DNA of 64,000 nt from Salibacterium aidingense DSM 18341 (GCF_000429685.1 NZ_KE386940.1:198113-262112), one strand, 5' to 3'; counted from the stretch's first letter, positions 17,683 to 27,130 are shown. Numbers and translations: made by a program. Notes: generated by a model not told the origin, from the letters alone.

Positions 17683-17715
17683 AGGCCGGCGGAGGCAATC
17701 CGCTGGTCTTTTTTT
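17683..17715 (+). terminator. Terminator after ahpF
   Basis: A 10-bp stem with two G-U pairs (AGGCCGGCGG/CCGCTGGTCT) is followed by seven T. Confidence 0.75.
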
Positions 17716-17766
17716 AGATAAGGAAGCAGCACTCTATTTCAAGATAATACTTTACAAGCAGGGTTT

Positions 17767-17795
17767 TTGATTTTACAATCATAACGTATTATAAT
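17767..17795 (+). promoter_or_regulatory. Promoter of the YeeE-family transporter gene
   Basis: TTGATT, a 17-bp spacer and TATAAT end about 33 bases before the start codon. Confidence 0.6.
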
Positions 17796-17828
17796 TCCTA
17801 CTATCACGATAAGAAAGAGGTGAATAAT

Positions 17829-19076
17829 ATGGCTGTTAATGTTGAGGCAGTAACCAATCAGCATCAGGAAGAAAATAAAGGGGCTCCTTTAAATCAGGCC
17901 CAGACCCCGCTCGTTGCCGGCGGGTTCATCGCAGCGGCTGTCTTAATGGTCTTTTTAGCAGTGACACAGGATGTGGCCCAACCCTTATTATTCATGATTG
18001 GACTATTATTAGGTTATACGTTATTTCATGCACGTTTTGGCTTCACCTCCGCTTTTCGGCGTTTTGCATCGGTCGGAAACGGGCAGGCACTGCGCGCGCA
18101 TATGATCATGCTTGCTGCAGCTGTCACGTTGTTTGCACCGGTTTTAGCAGGGGGTACGACTTTCTTTGGAGGAGAAGCGACTGGTAATATTGCCCCGATT
18201 GGTATCAGCCTCCTTGTCGGAGCCTTTTTGTTCGGGGTCGGCATGCAGCTTGGGGGGGGCTGTGCGTCGGGGACCCTTTACGCTGTAGGCGGCGGACGTT
18301 CGGTTATGTTCATTACGCTTCTCTTTTTCATTGTTGGCGCAACCATTGGGGCTTATCATTTGGACTTTTGGACGAATGACCTGCCCTCCTTTGGAGCGGT
18401 CTCCCTGGCTGACTCTACCGGCCTGGGCTATTTTGGAGCCTGGCTGGTATCGGTTCTATTTTTCGGATTGATTATCTGGTGGACTCTGCAGCGGGAGAAA
18501 AAGAAAAATCCGCCTAAAATGGCGGCACTCCCAACAACATCAGGTTGGAAGCGGATATTCCGGGGATCGTGGCCGTTAATCACAGCCGCTGTTGTGCTGG
18601 CTGTGCTCAATGCGTTGACCCTGTTAACCCGTGGAAGTGGCTGGGGTGTGACATCGGCCTTTACACTCTGGGGATCTAAAGCTGCAGCAGCCTTCGGAAT
18701 GGATCCTTCCAGCTGGGGGTACTGGCAGGGGAATGCCGAAGCGCTGCAGACCACGATATTTGCAGATACGACAACCGTTTTGAATTTTGGTGTGATTCTC
18801 GGAGCGTTTGTGGCGTCGGCTGCCGGCGGATTGTTCCGTTTTTCCAATATGAATGCGAAAAATGTTTCTGCAGCCGTGATTGGCGGGCTGCTTATGGGAT
18901 ACGGCGCCCGTCTTGCGTTCGGCTGTAACATCGGTGCTTATTTCACCGGCATCGCCTCCTTCAGCCTGCACGGCTATCTATGGGGGATATTAGCAATGGC
19001 CGGCACCTTTGCCGCCTTGTTCCTGCGGCCGCTGTTCGGCCTATCCGTGCCAAAATCGAATGATTCATTCTGCTGA
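17829..19076 (+). CDS. YeeE/YedE-family sulfur-compound transporter
   Basis: 415 aa with about ten membrane helices. The repeated family signatures are GVGMQLGGGCASGTLYAVGGG and GYGARLAFGCNIGAYFTGI. The conserved cysteines in GGGCASG and GCNIGA line the pore used for thiosulfate or similar reduced sulfur species in the characterised YeeE. The exact substrate here is unknown; selenium-containing analogues have been suggested for relatives. ATG 17829 is chosen because AGAAAGAGG lies eight bases upstream. A GTG nine bases earlier overlaps that site. No tusA-like partner is adjacent. Confidence 0.88.
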   Translation: MAVNVEAVTNQHQEENKGAPLNQAQTPLVAGGFIAAAVLMVFLAVTQDVAQPLLFMIGLLLGYTLFHARFGFTSAFRRFASVGNGQALRAHMIMLAAAVTLFAPVLAGGTTFFGGEATGNIAPIGISLLVGAFLFGVGMQLGGGCASGTLYAVGGGRSVMFITLLFFIVGATIGAYHLDFWTNDLPSFGAVSLADSTGLGYFGAWLVSVLFFGLIIWWTLQREKKKNPPKMAALPTTSGWKRIFRGSWPLITAAVVLAVLNALTLLTRGSGWGVTSAFTLWGSKAAAAFGMDPSSWGYWQGNAEALQTTIFADTTTVLNFGVILGAFVASAAGGLFRFSNMNAKNVSAAVIGGLLMGYGARLAFGCNIGAYFTGIASFSLHGYLWGILAMAGTFAALFLRPLFGLSVPKSNDSFC

Positions 19077-19090
19077 CAGAAACAGCAGCC

Positions 19091-19120
19091 GAGGCTGTCC
19101 TCATAAGGACAGCCTCTTTT
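19091..19120 (+). terminator. Terminator after the YeeE-family gene
   Basis: A perfect 10-bp stem (GAGGCTGTCC/GGACAGCCTC) with a 6-base loop is followed by TTTT. Confidence 0.8.
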
Positions 19121-19428
19121 GTATGCTGACGGGGAGCGATACGCTTTTACAATCACTTTTGCGTTTTAAACGGTGAAATGACATGGTTACCGAAGTTGTA
19201 TCTATGACATTCCATCTATTTAGCTACAAAGTGATGAATAAGAAGAGTTTATCCCTTACTTTTTACCCCCTTCTCCGGCAATGTCATGATGAAAACATCA
19301 CTATCCCTTACAATTGCTGTCCGTCACTGCAAAAGAAAGGGATAGTGGTGGGGGATTTAGGTTTTATAGCGGGAATTCTGATGACAATGGTGTATTGTAT
19401 ACGATAGACTGACCTTGAGGAAGAGGGC
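19121..19428. other. Gene-poor stretch with an inverted repeat
   Basis: An open frame of 74 codons (19183-19407, plus) lacks a ribosome binding site and any family resemblance, so I do not call it. An 11-bp inverted repeat (CACTATCCCTT near 19302 with AAGGGATAGTG near 19337) could form a hairpin but has no T-run. Near the end, AGACTGA/TCAGTCT flanks the 3' end of the sirtuin gene. Confidence 0.3.
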
Positions 19429-20151
19429 TCAGTCTTTGAGATGGTGGTCGGCTTCTTTCAGGATGGAACCTATATTTTCTCCCTGCACAAGCAGATCAGC
19501 TTCTTTGTCCATATCGGTTTCTGTGCGATTTACAATTACCAGGCGGGCCCCCTGCTGTTTGGCATCGACTGGAAAGTAGGAGGCGGGTGCGACTGATAAG
19601 CTGGAGCCGAGTACAATAAACAAATCGGCCCGGGTTGATTCCTGCTGGGCGAAAGCGATTGCCTCTTCCGGCAGCATCTCTCCAAACAGCACGATATTTG
19701 GACGCAGGAATCCGCCGCAGACAGGACAGCTTGTTTCATTGTTGGTATAGCGGCTGCTGTCTGCAGAAGCACCACAAGAGTGGCAGTGTAGAGCAGCGAT
19801 GGAACCGTGCAGCTCGGCTACGTGTCTGCTGCCTGCCTGCTGGTGCAGGCCATCGACATTCTGGGTAATAATGCTTTTTATGAACCCCTTTTGCTCCCAG
19901 TCTGCCAGGATATGATGCCCGTCGTTAGGCAGCACCCCGGCTAATGCTTCTATACGCGATTGGTAAAAGGCAAGAAATTCAGAGCGGTTATTTTCCATGG
20001 CTTCTACGCTTGCGAGCGCCGCCGGGTTCTGGTTTTTCCATAACCCCGTATTGGAACGGAAGTCTGGAAGTCCGCTCTCCGTGGACATTCCCGCCCCTGT
20101 CATGACAACAGGGTAATCCGAATGCTGCAAAAGATCCGCCAATTGGTTCAT
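19429..20151 (-). CDS. cobB: NAD-dependent protein deacylase, sirtuin (CobB/SrtN type)
   Basis: 240 aa. It removes acetyl or other acyl groups from lysines using NAD+. It shows [15 protein letters not shown] (NAD binding), TQNVDGLH, the catalytic His in ELHGS and four zinc cysteines in two CxxC pairs (CHSCGA and [10 protein letters not shown]). The C-terminal [10 protein letters not shown] and VNRTETDMD complete the Rossmann fold. The ATG has AAGGAGACG about ten bases upstream. The gene stands alone. Bacterial sirtuins commonly control acetyl-CoA synthetase, but no such gene is in the window. Confidence 0.93.
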   Translation of the reverse strand: MNQLADLLQHSDYPVVMTGAGMSTESGLPDFRSNTGLWKNQNPAALASVEAMENNRSEFLAFYQSRIEALAGVLPNDGHHILADWEQKGFIKSIITQNVDGLHQQAGSRHVAELHGSIAALHCHSCGASADSSRYTNNETSCPVCGGFLRPNIVLFGEMLPEEAIAFAQQESTRADLFIVLGSSLSVAPASYFPVDAKQQGARLVIVNRTETDMDKEADLLVQGENIGSILKEADHHLKD

Positions 20152-20217
20152 TCCATCACGTCTCCTTATTCTCGTATCTGCCTATATTATGAGAGAGACG
20201 TCTGCTGTTTTCAAACC

Positions 20218-20253
20218 TAAAAAACAGCAGCGTTGATAAAAATCAACGCTGCT
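20218..20253 (-). terminator. Terminator after tRNA-Leu
   Basis: A perfect 12-bp stem (AGCAGCGTTGAT/ATCAACGCTGCT) is followed on the minus strand by GTTTTTTA. It ends the tRNA transcript. Confidence 0.85.
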
Positions 20254-20288
20254 TTATAAGTACTTGATATTCATTTAAGAAAGGGAGT

Positions 20289-20377
20289 TGGTGCGGTTGA
20301 GAGGATTCGAACCTCCATGGGCTGTAACGCCCACACGGACCTGAACCGTGCGCGTCTGCCAGTTCCGCCACAACCGC
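20289..20377 (-). tRNA. tRNA-Leu (anticodon CAG)
   Basis: On the minus strand the sequence folds as a class II tRNA. The acceptor is GCGGTTG/CAACCGC, the D arm contains TGGCAGACGC, the anticodon stem CACGG/CCGTG encloses TTCAGGT (anticodon CAG), a long variable arm follows and the T loop is GGTTCGAATCC. The 3' CCA is encoded (20289-20291). The long variable arm and anticodon fit leucine codon CUG. Confidence 0.97.
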
Positions 20378-20464
20378 AAGACAAATTCTATTATATAAGA
20401 GGCGTGATAATAATGCAAGGGGTTTTTTTAAAAACATCAGAAAGTATATAATGTTAGCGTTTTT

Positions 20465-20592
20465 GATATCCAGCTCTAGCGCCCAGCCGCTCAGAGCGGG
20501 GACTTGCAGGTTGCAGGTTAGTTCGGTGCTGCCTCAGGACGAGGCGGTTTTAACCGAACCTCCTCTGCCCGGGGCGCTTGCGCTTTTTTATA
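20465..20592 (+). repeat. Dispersed GC-rich repeat, copy A
   Basis: It starts ATCCAGCTCTAGCGCCCAGC and ends GGGGCGCTTGCGCTTTTTT. The internal block TTCGGTGCTGCCTCAGGACG and the following 23 bases recur with only two changes at about 55428-55470. It is non-coding and capable of hairpins. Other copies are at 44070, 55370 and (inverted) 62262. Confidence 0.7.
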
Positions 20593-20650
20593 ACATGAAA
20601 AGAATTTGAGATGATATAATTTAGCCAGATGATGAAGGGGGGATTGCTGG

Positions 20651-22021
20651 ATGGATTTTTCATATCTCACAAAGCATCAAAAGCGGTTTACCGAAGAATT
20701 AGTGGATTTTCTCCGGATTCCGAGTGTTTCCACGCTTCCGGAGTACAAAGAAAAAGTGGAACAGGCAGCGGAATGGACCGCTTCCCGGCTGCAGAAGGCC
20801 GGTCTCGAAAATATAAAAACAATGGAAACAAAAGGTCATCCGGTAGTTTATGGAGAATGGCTTCATGCCGGAGAGGCTCCGACAATTTTGTTTTACGGAC
20901 ATTATGATGTCCAGCCTGCAGAACCGCTCGACTTATGGAATTCTCCGCCGTTTGATCCGAAAATAGAAAACGGATGTGTATATGCGAGGGGAGCCACCGA
21001 TATGAAGGCCAATGTGCTGCTCCCGATTATTGCCTGTGAAGCCTGGTTAAAGGAAAAAACATTTCTTCCTGTTAACGTGAAATTCCTGTTTGAAGGAGAA
21101 GAAGAGATTGGAAGCCCGTCTTTGGCTGATTTTATGGAGGAATATCAAGAGCTGTTGGGGTCTGATTTAGCAGTCAGTGCTGATTCCGGGCAGATGGAAG
21201 AAAACCAGCCTGCCACGATGGTCAGTCTGCGCGGACTTGCCGGCGTGCAGATTGATGTTCGCGGGGCAGAAGGCGACCTGCATTCCGGCCTGTTTGGCGG
21301 GGCTGTTCCCAATGCAGCGCAGGCGTTAGCTCATTTGATAGATACGATGAAAAACAGGGATGGCACGATCGCGGTGGAAGGATTTTATGACCATGTCGTG
21401 GAAAGGACGGAGCAGGAAAAAGAGGATATTAATGCCAATCATTCAAAACCCGAAGATTTTAAAAAAAACGCAGGCGTTCAAGCATTACATGGGGAACCGG
21501 GACGAACCCCGGGGGAGCAGACGCTGGTACGCCCCACGCTGGATGTGAACGGAATATGGGGCGGCTTTCAGGGGATGGGAGTGAAAACCGTTATTCCCGC
21601 AGAAGCCCACGCTAAGGTAACATGCCGTCTTGTGCCGGACCAGACCCCGGAGGATATTATCGAAAAACTCCGTCGCCATGTGGAAAAGCACACTCCGGAA
21701 GAAACAGAAGCCGCAGTCATCCCTCTCGATGGCAGAGCTTATCCATATATGCTGCCGTCGGACCACCCGGGGCTGCAGGCGGTGGAAAAGGCTGTCCAGC
21801 AGGTAGAAAATAAGCAGCCGGCTCAGTTAAGAATAGGAGGCTCTATCCCGATCACCGGTCTCCTGCAGAAACAATTAGGGGTTCACACGGTACAGCTTGG
21901 TTTCTCTGTCTTTGATGAAGGAATGCATGCTCCAAATGAATTTTACCGGCTGAGTCAGTTTGAGAAGGGCCAGAAGGTTTATATACAGCTATTGGAAGAA
22001 CTTGCTGTAAATATGAAATAG
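20651..22021 (+). CDS. M20-family dipeptidase/metallopeptidase
   Basis: 456 aa, the usual length for cytoplasmic M20 dipeptidases. Metal-binding landmarks are FYGHYDVQP (first His and Asp), GATDMKAN, the catalytic EGEEEIGS and the C-terminal His in DEGMHAPNE. The lid/dimerisation domain occupies about residues 195-355. It probably hydrolyses short peptides or N-acyl amino acids, and the substrate is not predictable. The start has AAGGGGGGATT ahead of it. It is a single gene between repeat copy A and a strong terminator. Confidence 0.92.
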   Translation: MDFSYLTKHQKRFTEELVDFLRIPSVSTLPEYKEKVEQAAEWTASRLQKAGLENIKTMETKGHPVVYGEWLHAGEAPTILFYGHYDVQPAEPLDLWNSPPFDPKIENGCVYARGATDMKANVLLPIIACEAWLKEKTFLPVNVKFLFEGEEEIGSPSLADFMEEYQELLGSDLAVSADSGQMEENQPATMVSLRGLAGVQIDVRGAEGDLHSGLFGGAVPNAAQALAHLIDTMKNRDGTIAVEGFYDHVVERTEQEKEDINANHSKPEDFKKNAGVQALHGEPGRTPGEQTLVRPTLDVNGIWGGFQGMGVKTVIPAEAHAKVTCRLVPDQTPEDIIEKLRRHVEKHTPEETEAAVIPLDGRAYPYMLPSDHPGLQAVEKAVQQVENKQPAQLRIGGSIPITGLLQKQLGVHTVQLGFSVFDEGMHAPNEFYRLSQFEKGQKVYIQLLEELAVNMK

Positions 22022-22031
22022 TGAAACAAAT

Positions 22032-22067
22032 AGAGCAGCCAGGGGGACGCCCTGGCTGCTCTGTTTA
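22032..22067 (+). terminator. Terminator after the M20 peptidase gene
   Basis: A 13-bp stem (AGAGCAGCCAGGG/CCCTGGCTGCTCT) with a 5-base loop is followed by GTTT. Confidence 0.85.
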
Positions 22068-22131
22068 TGTCGATGATTCATGATAAAATAGAAAAGTGAC
22101 GAAATTCAGCTGAAGAAAGAAGTGCCCGCCT

Positions 22132-22791
22132 ATGTCGACAGAAAACGATCGTTCTACTTTGGATATTACATATGAAATCATGATGGTACTGCTGGCTGCC
22201 CTTTCGGTAGGAACCTTGTGGTATGACACCGGGGTCGATAATTATCTAATTTGGGGAACGTGGGGCGTCTTTTTTGTCGACTTTTTGTATCGTTTTTTTA
22301 CCACGGAGAATAAATGGCAGTTTATCAAATCCAACCCTTTTCTTGTGATAGCCGTCATTCCGTTGGATGCTGTGTTTCAATTCGCCCGTTTTGCCCGTAT
22401 CCTTCATTTACTGCGTTTGAAAACAATAACCAAGTATTACACCATGCCGTTTATCCGTTTTTTAAAGCAGCAGCATTTAGGGGTGGTGGTCTCTCTGGCG
22501 TTTGTCTTTTTGTTTTTTACCATTATACCACTCTATTATCTCGAACCGGAGTTGACCAGCTACTGGGATGCTTTTTCAAGCAGTCTCTTGTCTTTGATAT
22601 TTTTCGGACGCTCTGATTTTGAGCCGGTGACAGCATTGGGCCGGTTTTTGCTTGTACTGCTCAGCATTGTAGGGGTCATTTTGTACGGATTAGCCATCAG
22701 CACGGCATTTGATGTGATCTATCAATCTCGAAAAATGCAGAATTGGTTAAAAAAAGTCAGAGATAAAGGGAAAAAGAATTCTAACCACTAA
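22132..22791 (+). CDS. Ion-channel-like membrane protein with degenerate pore motif
   Basis: 219 aa with a six-helix layout like a small voltage-gated-type potassium channel. There are two N-terminal helices, an S4-like segment with regularly spaced Arg (FARFARILHLLRLK, about residues 85-98), an S5 helix, a pore region and an S6 helix. The pore sequence is LIFFGRSDFEPVTALGR. It aligns with the usual TTVGYGDIYPVTPLGR but lacks the TVGYG selectivity filter, so K+ conduction is doubtful. The ribosome binding site is weak. A non-selective or regulatory protein is possible. Confidence 0.7.
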   Translation: MSTENDRSTLDITYEIMMVLLAALSVGTLWYDTGVDNYLIWGTWGVFFVDFLYRFFTTENKWQFIKSNPFLVIAVIPLDAVFQFARFARILHLLRLKTITKYYTMPFIRFLKQQHLGVVVSLAFVFLFFTIIPLYYLEPELTSYWDAFSSSLLSLIFFGRSDFEPVTALGRFLLVLLSIVGVILYGLAISTAFDVIYQSRKMQNWLKKVRDKGKKNSNH

Positions 22792-22840
22792 TCGTTCTGC
22801 ATAAGATAGAGCAACCCGTATGAAAAAGGCAGGTATCAGC

Positions 22841-23068
22841 ATGAATGAATTCACGCAGCGAAAGTATTATCGGCCGTATGTCAGCCCGTTTGATCCGTGC
22901 CCGCCTATCCGTGTAAAGTCATATGAAACTCCGCCCCAGTTGTACCTTGGTTTTCAGCCCTATAACCTTCCGCAGTTTAAGCCGCAGCAGGCGCTTTATT
23001 GCGGGACCTTATGGCCTGCACTGTTTTCGCCGTATGAAGGCAAGTATTGGGGGAGGGATGAAGAATGA
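22841..23068 (+). CDS. cotJA: Spore coat-associated protein CotJA
   Basis: 75 aa, rich in Pro, Tyr and aromatic residues. The block YVSPFDPCPPIRVKSYETPP matches the most conserved part of CotJA, a small mother-cell protein of the inner spore coat. I prefer the ATG at 22841, which gives a length like the B. subtilis protein and has GGCAGG ahead. An ATG seven codons upstream has no better site. It is the first gene of cotJABC, and its stop overlaps the cotJB start by four bases (ATGA). Confidence 0.88.
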   Translation: MNEFTQRKYYRPYVSPFDPCPPIRVKSYETPPQLYLGFQPYNLPQFKPQQALYCGTLWPALFSPYEGKYWGRDEE

Positions 23069-23334
23069 GCCATCAAGTACAGCTCCCGAAAGAGTTTTAT
23101 CCGCTGATGGAAGAATTGCAGGTGGTGGATTTCGTCCTGGTGGAGCTGACGCTGTATTTGGATACCCATCCTAATGATACAGCGGCTATTCAGCAGTTTA
23201 ATGATGCTTCTTACTATCGAAGACAATTGGTCCCCAAAGTGGAGGAGTATTTAGGGCCGCTGCAGCAGTTTGGCAACAGCTACAGCTCGTATCCCTGGAA
23301 CTGGAATCAGGCACCCTGGCCATGGCAGATTTAG
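23065..23334 (+). CDS. cotJB: Spore coat protein CotJB
   Basis: 89 aa. The pattern YPLMEELQVVDFVLVELTLYLDTHPND and the later QFNDASYYRRQL is the CotJB domain. The C terminus is Trp/Pro-rich. It overlaps cotJA by ATGA and is followed 15 bp later by cotJC, so the three are translated from one mother-cell transcript. The protein assembles with CotJC into the spore coat, and the biochemical role of CotJB itself is not known. Confidence 0.92.
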   Translation: MSHQVQLPKEFYPLMEELQVVDFVLVELTLYLDTHPNDTAAIQQFNDASYYRRQLVPKVEEYLGPLQQFGNSYSSYPWNWNQAPWPWQI

Positions 23335-23349
23335 CGGAGGAGGCTGTAT

Positions 23350-23919
23350 ATGTGGATTTATGAAAAAAAGCTCCAATATCCGGTGAAAGTAAGCACCTGT
23401 AACCCAATGCTGGCGAAATATTTAATAGAGCAGTACGGCGGAGCGGATGGTGAACTTTCCGCCGCTTTACGTTACTTAAACCAGCGGTATGCGATCCCTG
23501 ATAAGGTGATCGGGCTGCTCACCGATATTGGTACCGAAGAATTTGCCCATCTGGAAATGATTGCAACGATGGTCTATAAACTGACCAAGGATGCCAAACC
23601 GGAGCAGATGGAAGAAGCGGGACTCGGTGATTTTTACGTAAATCACGATAACGCCCTTTATTATAACAATGCCTCCGGCGTTCCGTGGACCGCGTCCTAT
23701 ATTCAGGCGAAAGGGGATCCGATTGCTGATCTATATGAAGACATTGCGGCCGAAGAAAAAGCACGTGCTACATATCAATGGATCATTGATATGAGTGATG
23801 ACCCGGATCTCAATGATGGTCTGAAATTCCTGCGCGAACGAGAGATAGTTCATTCCCAGCGCTTTAGAGAAGCAGTTGAAATGCTCAAAGAAGAACGGGA
23901 CCGGCAGAGAATTTTCTAG
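23350..23919 (+). CDS. cotJC: Spore coat manganese catalase CotJC
   Basis: 189 aa, a short member of the manganese catalase family. The ferritin-like four-helix bundle carries probable Mn ligands: Glu35, the EEFAHLE block (Glu and His near 65-70), EEKARATYQW near residue 138 and the His in IVHSQRF near 162. It would break down H2O2 at the spore surface. The start has GCGGAGGAGG upstream. It is the last gene of the cotJ operon, followed by a terminator. Confidence 0.93.
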   Translation: MWIYEKKLQYPVKVSTCNPMLAKYLIEQYGGADGELSAALRYLNQRYAIPDKVIGLLTDIGTEEFAHLEMIATMVYKLTKDAKPEQMEEAGLGDFYVNHDNALYYNNASGVPWTASYIQAKGDPIADLYEDIAAEEKARATYQWIIDMSDDPDLNDGLKFLREREIVHSQRFREAVEMLKEERDRQRIF

Positions 23920-23928
23920 TTGGAGCAG

Positions 23929-23961
23929 GGCGTCATGAGATAACCATGATGCCTTTTTTTA
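23929..23961 (+). terminator. Terminator after cotJC
   Basis: A 9-bp stem (GGCGTCATG/CATGATGCC, one G-U pair) is followed by eight T. It converges on the dehydrogenase gene. Confidence 0.85.
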
Positions 23962-25113
23962 TTCGACATGTTCTTCAAAATGTTCCAGTTTCAGCAGCTG
24001 GTCATCCTCCTCATCCGGGTTTCCGCGCCCGTCCCTGTTATTGGTGACGACGTACATCGAGTCTCCGGCAATCAATACGTCCCGAAGCCGGCCTTCTCCG
24101 CTGTAGACCACTTCCATGGTCTCCTCTTCCACATGAAAACGCATGAGCTGTGTGCCTCGAAGTCCGGTTACATAAAAATCATTGGTGCCGTCAAAGGCTG
24201 TGCCGGAAGGAGCCCATGTGTCATTCCCGGAGTGGCTCAACGGCGGGCGCATACCGTCTTGGCTTTCGTCTCCTGTAATGTCCGGCCATCCATAATTTTT
24301 TCCCGGTTTGATCTGGTTGATTTCATCATGAGCGGAGGAGCCGTGTTCGGAACTGAAGAGGACGCCTTCTTCGTTCCACGAAATGCCCTGTGGGTTGCGG
24401 TGTCCATAGGAATAAATATAGGAGTCAGCTATAGGATTGTCTTCGGGTATGTCTCCATCCAGTGTCATACGCAATATACTGCCCCCCAGGTTTTCCAGCT
24501 GCTGGGCCTGGTTTTCAGTACCGGCATCCCCGGCGGTTGCATAAAGTCTGTCATCAGGTCCTATTTTAAGACGTCCGCCGTTGTGAATACGGGCTCCTGG
24601 TATATCCTCTAACAGAATTTCCTCTTCGTGCCATGTACCGTTTTCGAGCGTAATGGAGACGATCCGGTTGGCGAGACTGTGATTTTGTTCATACGTGTGA
24701 TAAATATAGGCTCTCTGCGAGTCACCGAAATCCGGGGCAAGCTGAAAGCCGAGCAGTCCGCCTTCTCCTTGGGCTGCTACGTCTTCGTTCAAGGACAACT
24801 GCTGGCGTTCTATCGAATCATTTTCATCTATATGAGCAATGGTACCGTTTCGCTCTGTCACATAAAATTCCCCTTCGTATGTTTGTATTGACCAGGGAAC
24901 ATCCAGATTGGAGGCGATAGTTTGGACGGACAAAGCAGCATCATCTCTGCGATTATTTGAGCTTGCTTGGGGATTCTCCGGTGCTTGATTTTCCTCTGGA
25001 GTACTTTCTTCCGCGTCTGGGTTGGTTTCTTGTTCTGGAAGCTCCTGCTGTGAACTGCACCCTGTAGAAATAAACAGAAAAAGAATGACGGAAGCCGCTT
25101 TTTTCAATGTCAT
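23959..25113 (-). CDS. PQQ-type soluble aldose sugar dehydrogenase, lipoprotein
   Basis: 384 aa. A lipoprotein signal peptide ends FISTGC (Cys about 19). A Glu/Pro/Asn-rich spacer and a six-bladed beta-propeller of the glucose/sorbosone dehydrogenase family follow (about residues 65-380). Landmarks are LDVPWSIQ, GEGGLLGFQLAPDF, HNGGRLKIGPDDRLYATAGDAG, YSYGHRNPQGI, and KNYGWPDITG. It should oxidise sugars outside the membrane with PQQ as cofactor. No PQQ synthesis gene is near, so cofactor use is inferred. The ATG has GGAGGAGGT directly upstream. Confidence 0.9.
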   Translation of the reverse strand: MTLKKAASVILFLFISTGCSSQQELPEQETNPDAEESTPEENQAPENPQASSNNRRDDAALSVQTIASNLDVPWSIQTYEGEFYVTERNGTIAHIDENDSIERQQLSLNEDVAAQGEGGLLGFQLAPDFGDSQRAYIYHTYEQNHSLANRIVSITLENGTWHEEEILLEDIPGARIHNGGRLKIGPDDRLYATAGDAGTENQAQQLENLGGSILRMTLDGDIPEDNPIADSYIYSYGHRNPQGISWNEEGVLFSSEHGSSAHDEINQIKPGKNYGWPDITGDESQDGMRPPLSHSGNDTWAPSGTAFDGTNDFYVTGLRGTQLMRFHVEEETMEVVYSGEGRLRDVLIAGDSMYVVTNNRDGRGNPDEEDDQLLKLEHFEEHVE

Positions 25114-25241
25114 ACCTCCTCCTTCTCTATGAATCTTCTAGAATTCTATACTTCCCTCCTGTTTCAGTCTCTAATCATTTGGAAAGGTCTTTTCTGGAAA
25201 AGAGGAGAGGTATATAATATATAAAGAACAGGAGGACGGTT

Positions 25242-27020
25242 ATGCTGGAAGCAGCTAAAGAACGTTTAAGGCAGCATTTTGGATACAATGAATTTATGGA
25301 AGGGCAGAAAGATATCATAGAACGCGTGATGAAACAGGAAAAAGTGCTGGGCATCATGCCGACAGGCGGTGGAAAATCCGTCTGTTATCAAATTCCTTCG
25401 GTACTGCTCCCTGGGATTACCATTGTTATTTCTCCTTTGATTTCGCTGATGAAAGACCAGGTGGATGAAGCAAAAGAAGCCGGGATTCCGGCGACTTATA
25501 TTAACAGCTCTCTCCCTCAGGATGAAACAATAAAGAGGATGGAAGAACTCCGGCAGCATAAGTACTGTCTGTTGTATTTAGCACCGGAAAGACTGACTAA
25601 CCAGCAATTTCTGAAAAAGCTGGCTGCGATCAATGTGTCTCTGACGGCGGTAGATGAAGCCCATTGTCTTTCCCAGTGGGGCCATGACTTCCGGCCAAGT
25701 TATTTAGGTATCCCTGATTTTCTGCAATCTCTTTCCAACGATACGGCAGTGTTAGCACTCACGGCTACCGCCACGCCACAGGTGGCTGGCGACATATGTG
25801 ATGCACTTTCCATTCCAGAAAAACACGTGATTAAAACCGGATTTGCCAGAGAGAATTTGACGTTTTCTGTCGTGAAGGGGCAGGATCGTGATGCTTATCT
25901 CCTTGATTATATAAAAAAACGCCGGGCCCAGCCTGGAATTATTTATGCGAATACCCGTAAAGAAGTAGAACGGCTTCATGCCAAATTCAGCAGTGAAACC
26001 ATCAGCACGGAAAAATATCACGGCGGGATGGAGGCCGAAGAAAGGGCGGCAGCCCAGGAACGTTTTGTTTATGATGAAGTTCCCGTAATGGTGGCGACCA
26101 CAGCATTTGGCATGGGTATTAATAAATCCAACGTCCGTTATATTCTCCACGCCCAGATGCCGAGAAATATTGAATCTTACTATCAGGAAGCGGGAAGAGC
26201 AGGGAGGGATGGGGCTCCCAGTGACTGCATATTGTTATTTGCGCCTCAGGATATACATACTCACCAGTTTTTGATCGAACAATCCCGGCTGGAAGACAGT
26301 AGAAAAGAAAAAGAGTATCAAAAGCTGAGGCAAATGGTGAATTACTGTCATACGGAAAAATGTCTGCAGAATTACATTCTGTCTTATTTCGGAGACAACG
26401 CGGAAAAGCCATGCGGCAGGTGTCTGCACTGTACAGATAAACGAGTACAACAGGATGCCACCAAGGAAGCACAAATGGTGTTTTCCTGTATAAAGAGAAT
26501 GCGGGAGCGGTATGGGAAAATCATGGTAGCCCAGGTCCTTGCTGGTTCTTCCAATCAAAAAATCCGGCAGTTCCAGCTGGATACGTTACCGACCTACGGG
26601 CTGATGAAAGATAAAACCCAGAAAGAAATCACTTCCTTTATTGATTTTTTATTGGCCCATCAGTACTTAACGTTATCAGAAGGGACCTACCCTCTTGTGA
26701 AATTAACCTACAGCGCGCTGGAGGTATTACAAGGAAAGGCCAAAGTAATGAAAAAGGAAACATTATCTGCCGCTCCGATTTCAAGGGAAGATCCCTTGTT
26801 CGAAGAAATGAGACAGCTTCGGCTGGCGCTTGCTAAAGAGCATCAAGTGGCTCCCTATATGGTGTTTTCGGATCAGACACTAAAAGAGTTATGCCGGTAT
26901 TTGCCGGCAGATGAACAGGAAATGCTGGCTATTAAAGGAATTGGAGAACAAAAATTACAAACGTATGGCACAGCTTTTTTAGAAATACTAAAGAGTTGGC
27001 AAGTGTCTGGACAGCACTAA
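25242..27020 (+). CDS. recQ: ATP-dependent DNA helicase RecQ
   Basis: 592 aa, full RecQ architecture. A helicase core has Walker [13 protein letters not shown], the DEAH box ([19 protein letters not shown]), TATAT and motif [15 protein letters not shown] zinc-binding domain has Cys in [17 protein letters not shown] and CGRCLHC. A winged helix follows, and a C-terminal HRDC domain starts near residue 515. It unwinds DNA 3' to 5' in recombination and fork repair. The ATG has AGGAGG seven bases upstream. A small membrane-protein gene follows in the same direction. Confidence 0.96.
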   Translation: MLEAAKERLRQHFGYNEFMEGQKDIIERVMKQEKVLGIMPTGGGKSVCYQIPSVLLPGITIVISPLISLMKDQVDEAKEAGIPATYINSSLPQDETIKRMEELRQHKYCLLYLAPERLTNQQFLKKLAAINVSLTAVDEAHCLSQWGHDFRPSYLGIPDFLQSLSNDTAVLALTATATPQVAGDICDALSIPEKHVIKTGFARENLTFSVVKGQDRDAYLLDYIKKRRAQPGIIYANTRKEVERLHAKFSSETISTEKYHGGMEAEERAAAQERFVYDEVPVMVATTAFGMGINKSNVRYILHAQMPRNIESYYQEAGRAGRDGAPSDCILLFAPQDIHTHQFLIEQSRLEDSRKEKEYQKLRQMVNYCHTEKCLQNYILSYFGDNAEKPCGRCLHCTDKRVQQDATKEAQMVFSCIKRMRERYGKIMVAQVLAGSSNQKIRQFQLDTLPTYGLMKDKTQKEITSFIDFLLAHQYLTLSEGTYPLVKLTYSALEVLQGKAKVMKKETLSAAPISREDPLFEEMRQLRLALAKEHQVAPYMVFSDQTLKELCRYLPADEQEMLAIKGIGEQKLQTYGTAFLEILKSWQVSGQH

Positions 27021-27130
27021 AAATAATGGGGAAGTGGAGATCTCCTGGCTGGAAAATAAATAAACGGCCTGTCCATTCCTTTTCAAAAACGACAAATAGG
27101 AATATAATGGAGAGAACAGGAGGGAAAGCA

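Noticed and set aside
19183-19407. Open frame of 74 codons on the plus strand
   Set aside because: No ribosome binding site, no family resemblance, unusual composition; treated as intergenic.
22778-22807. Sigma-E promoter before cotJA
   Set aside because: CATAAGAT resembles a sigma-E -10 element, but the -35 region does not match well, although sigma-E control is expected for cotJ.
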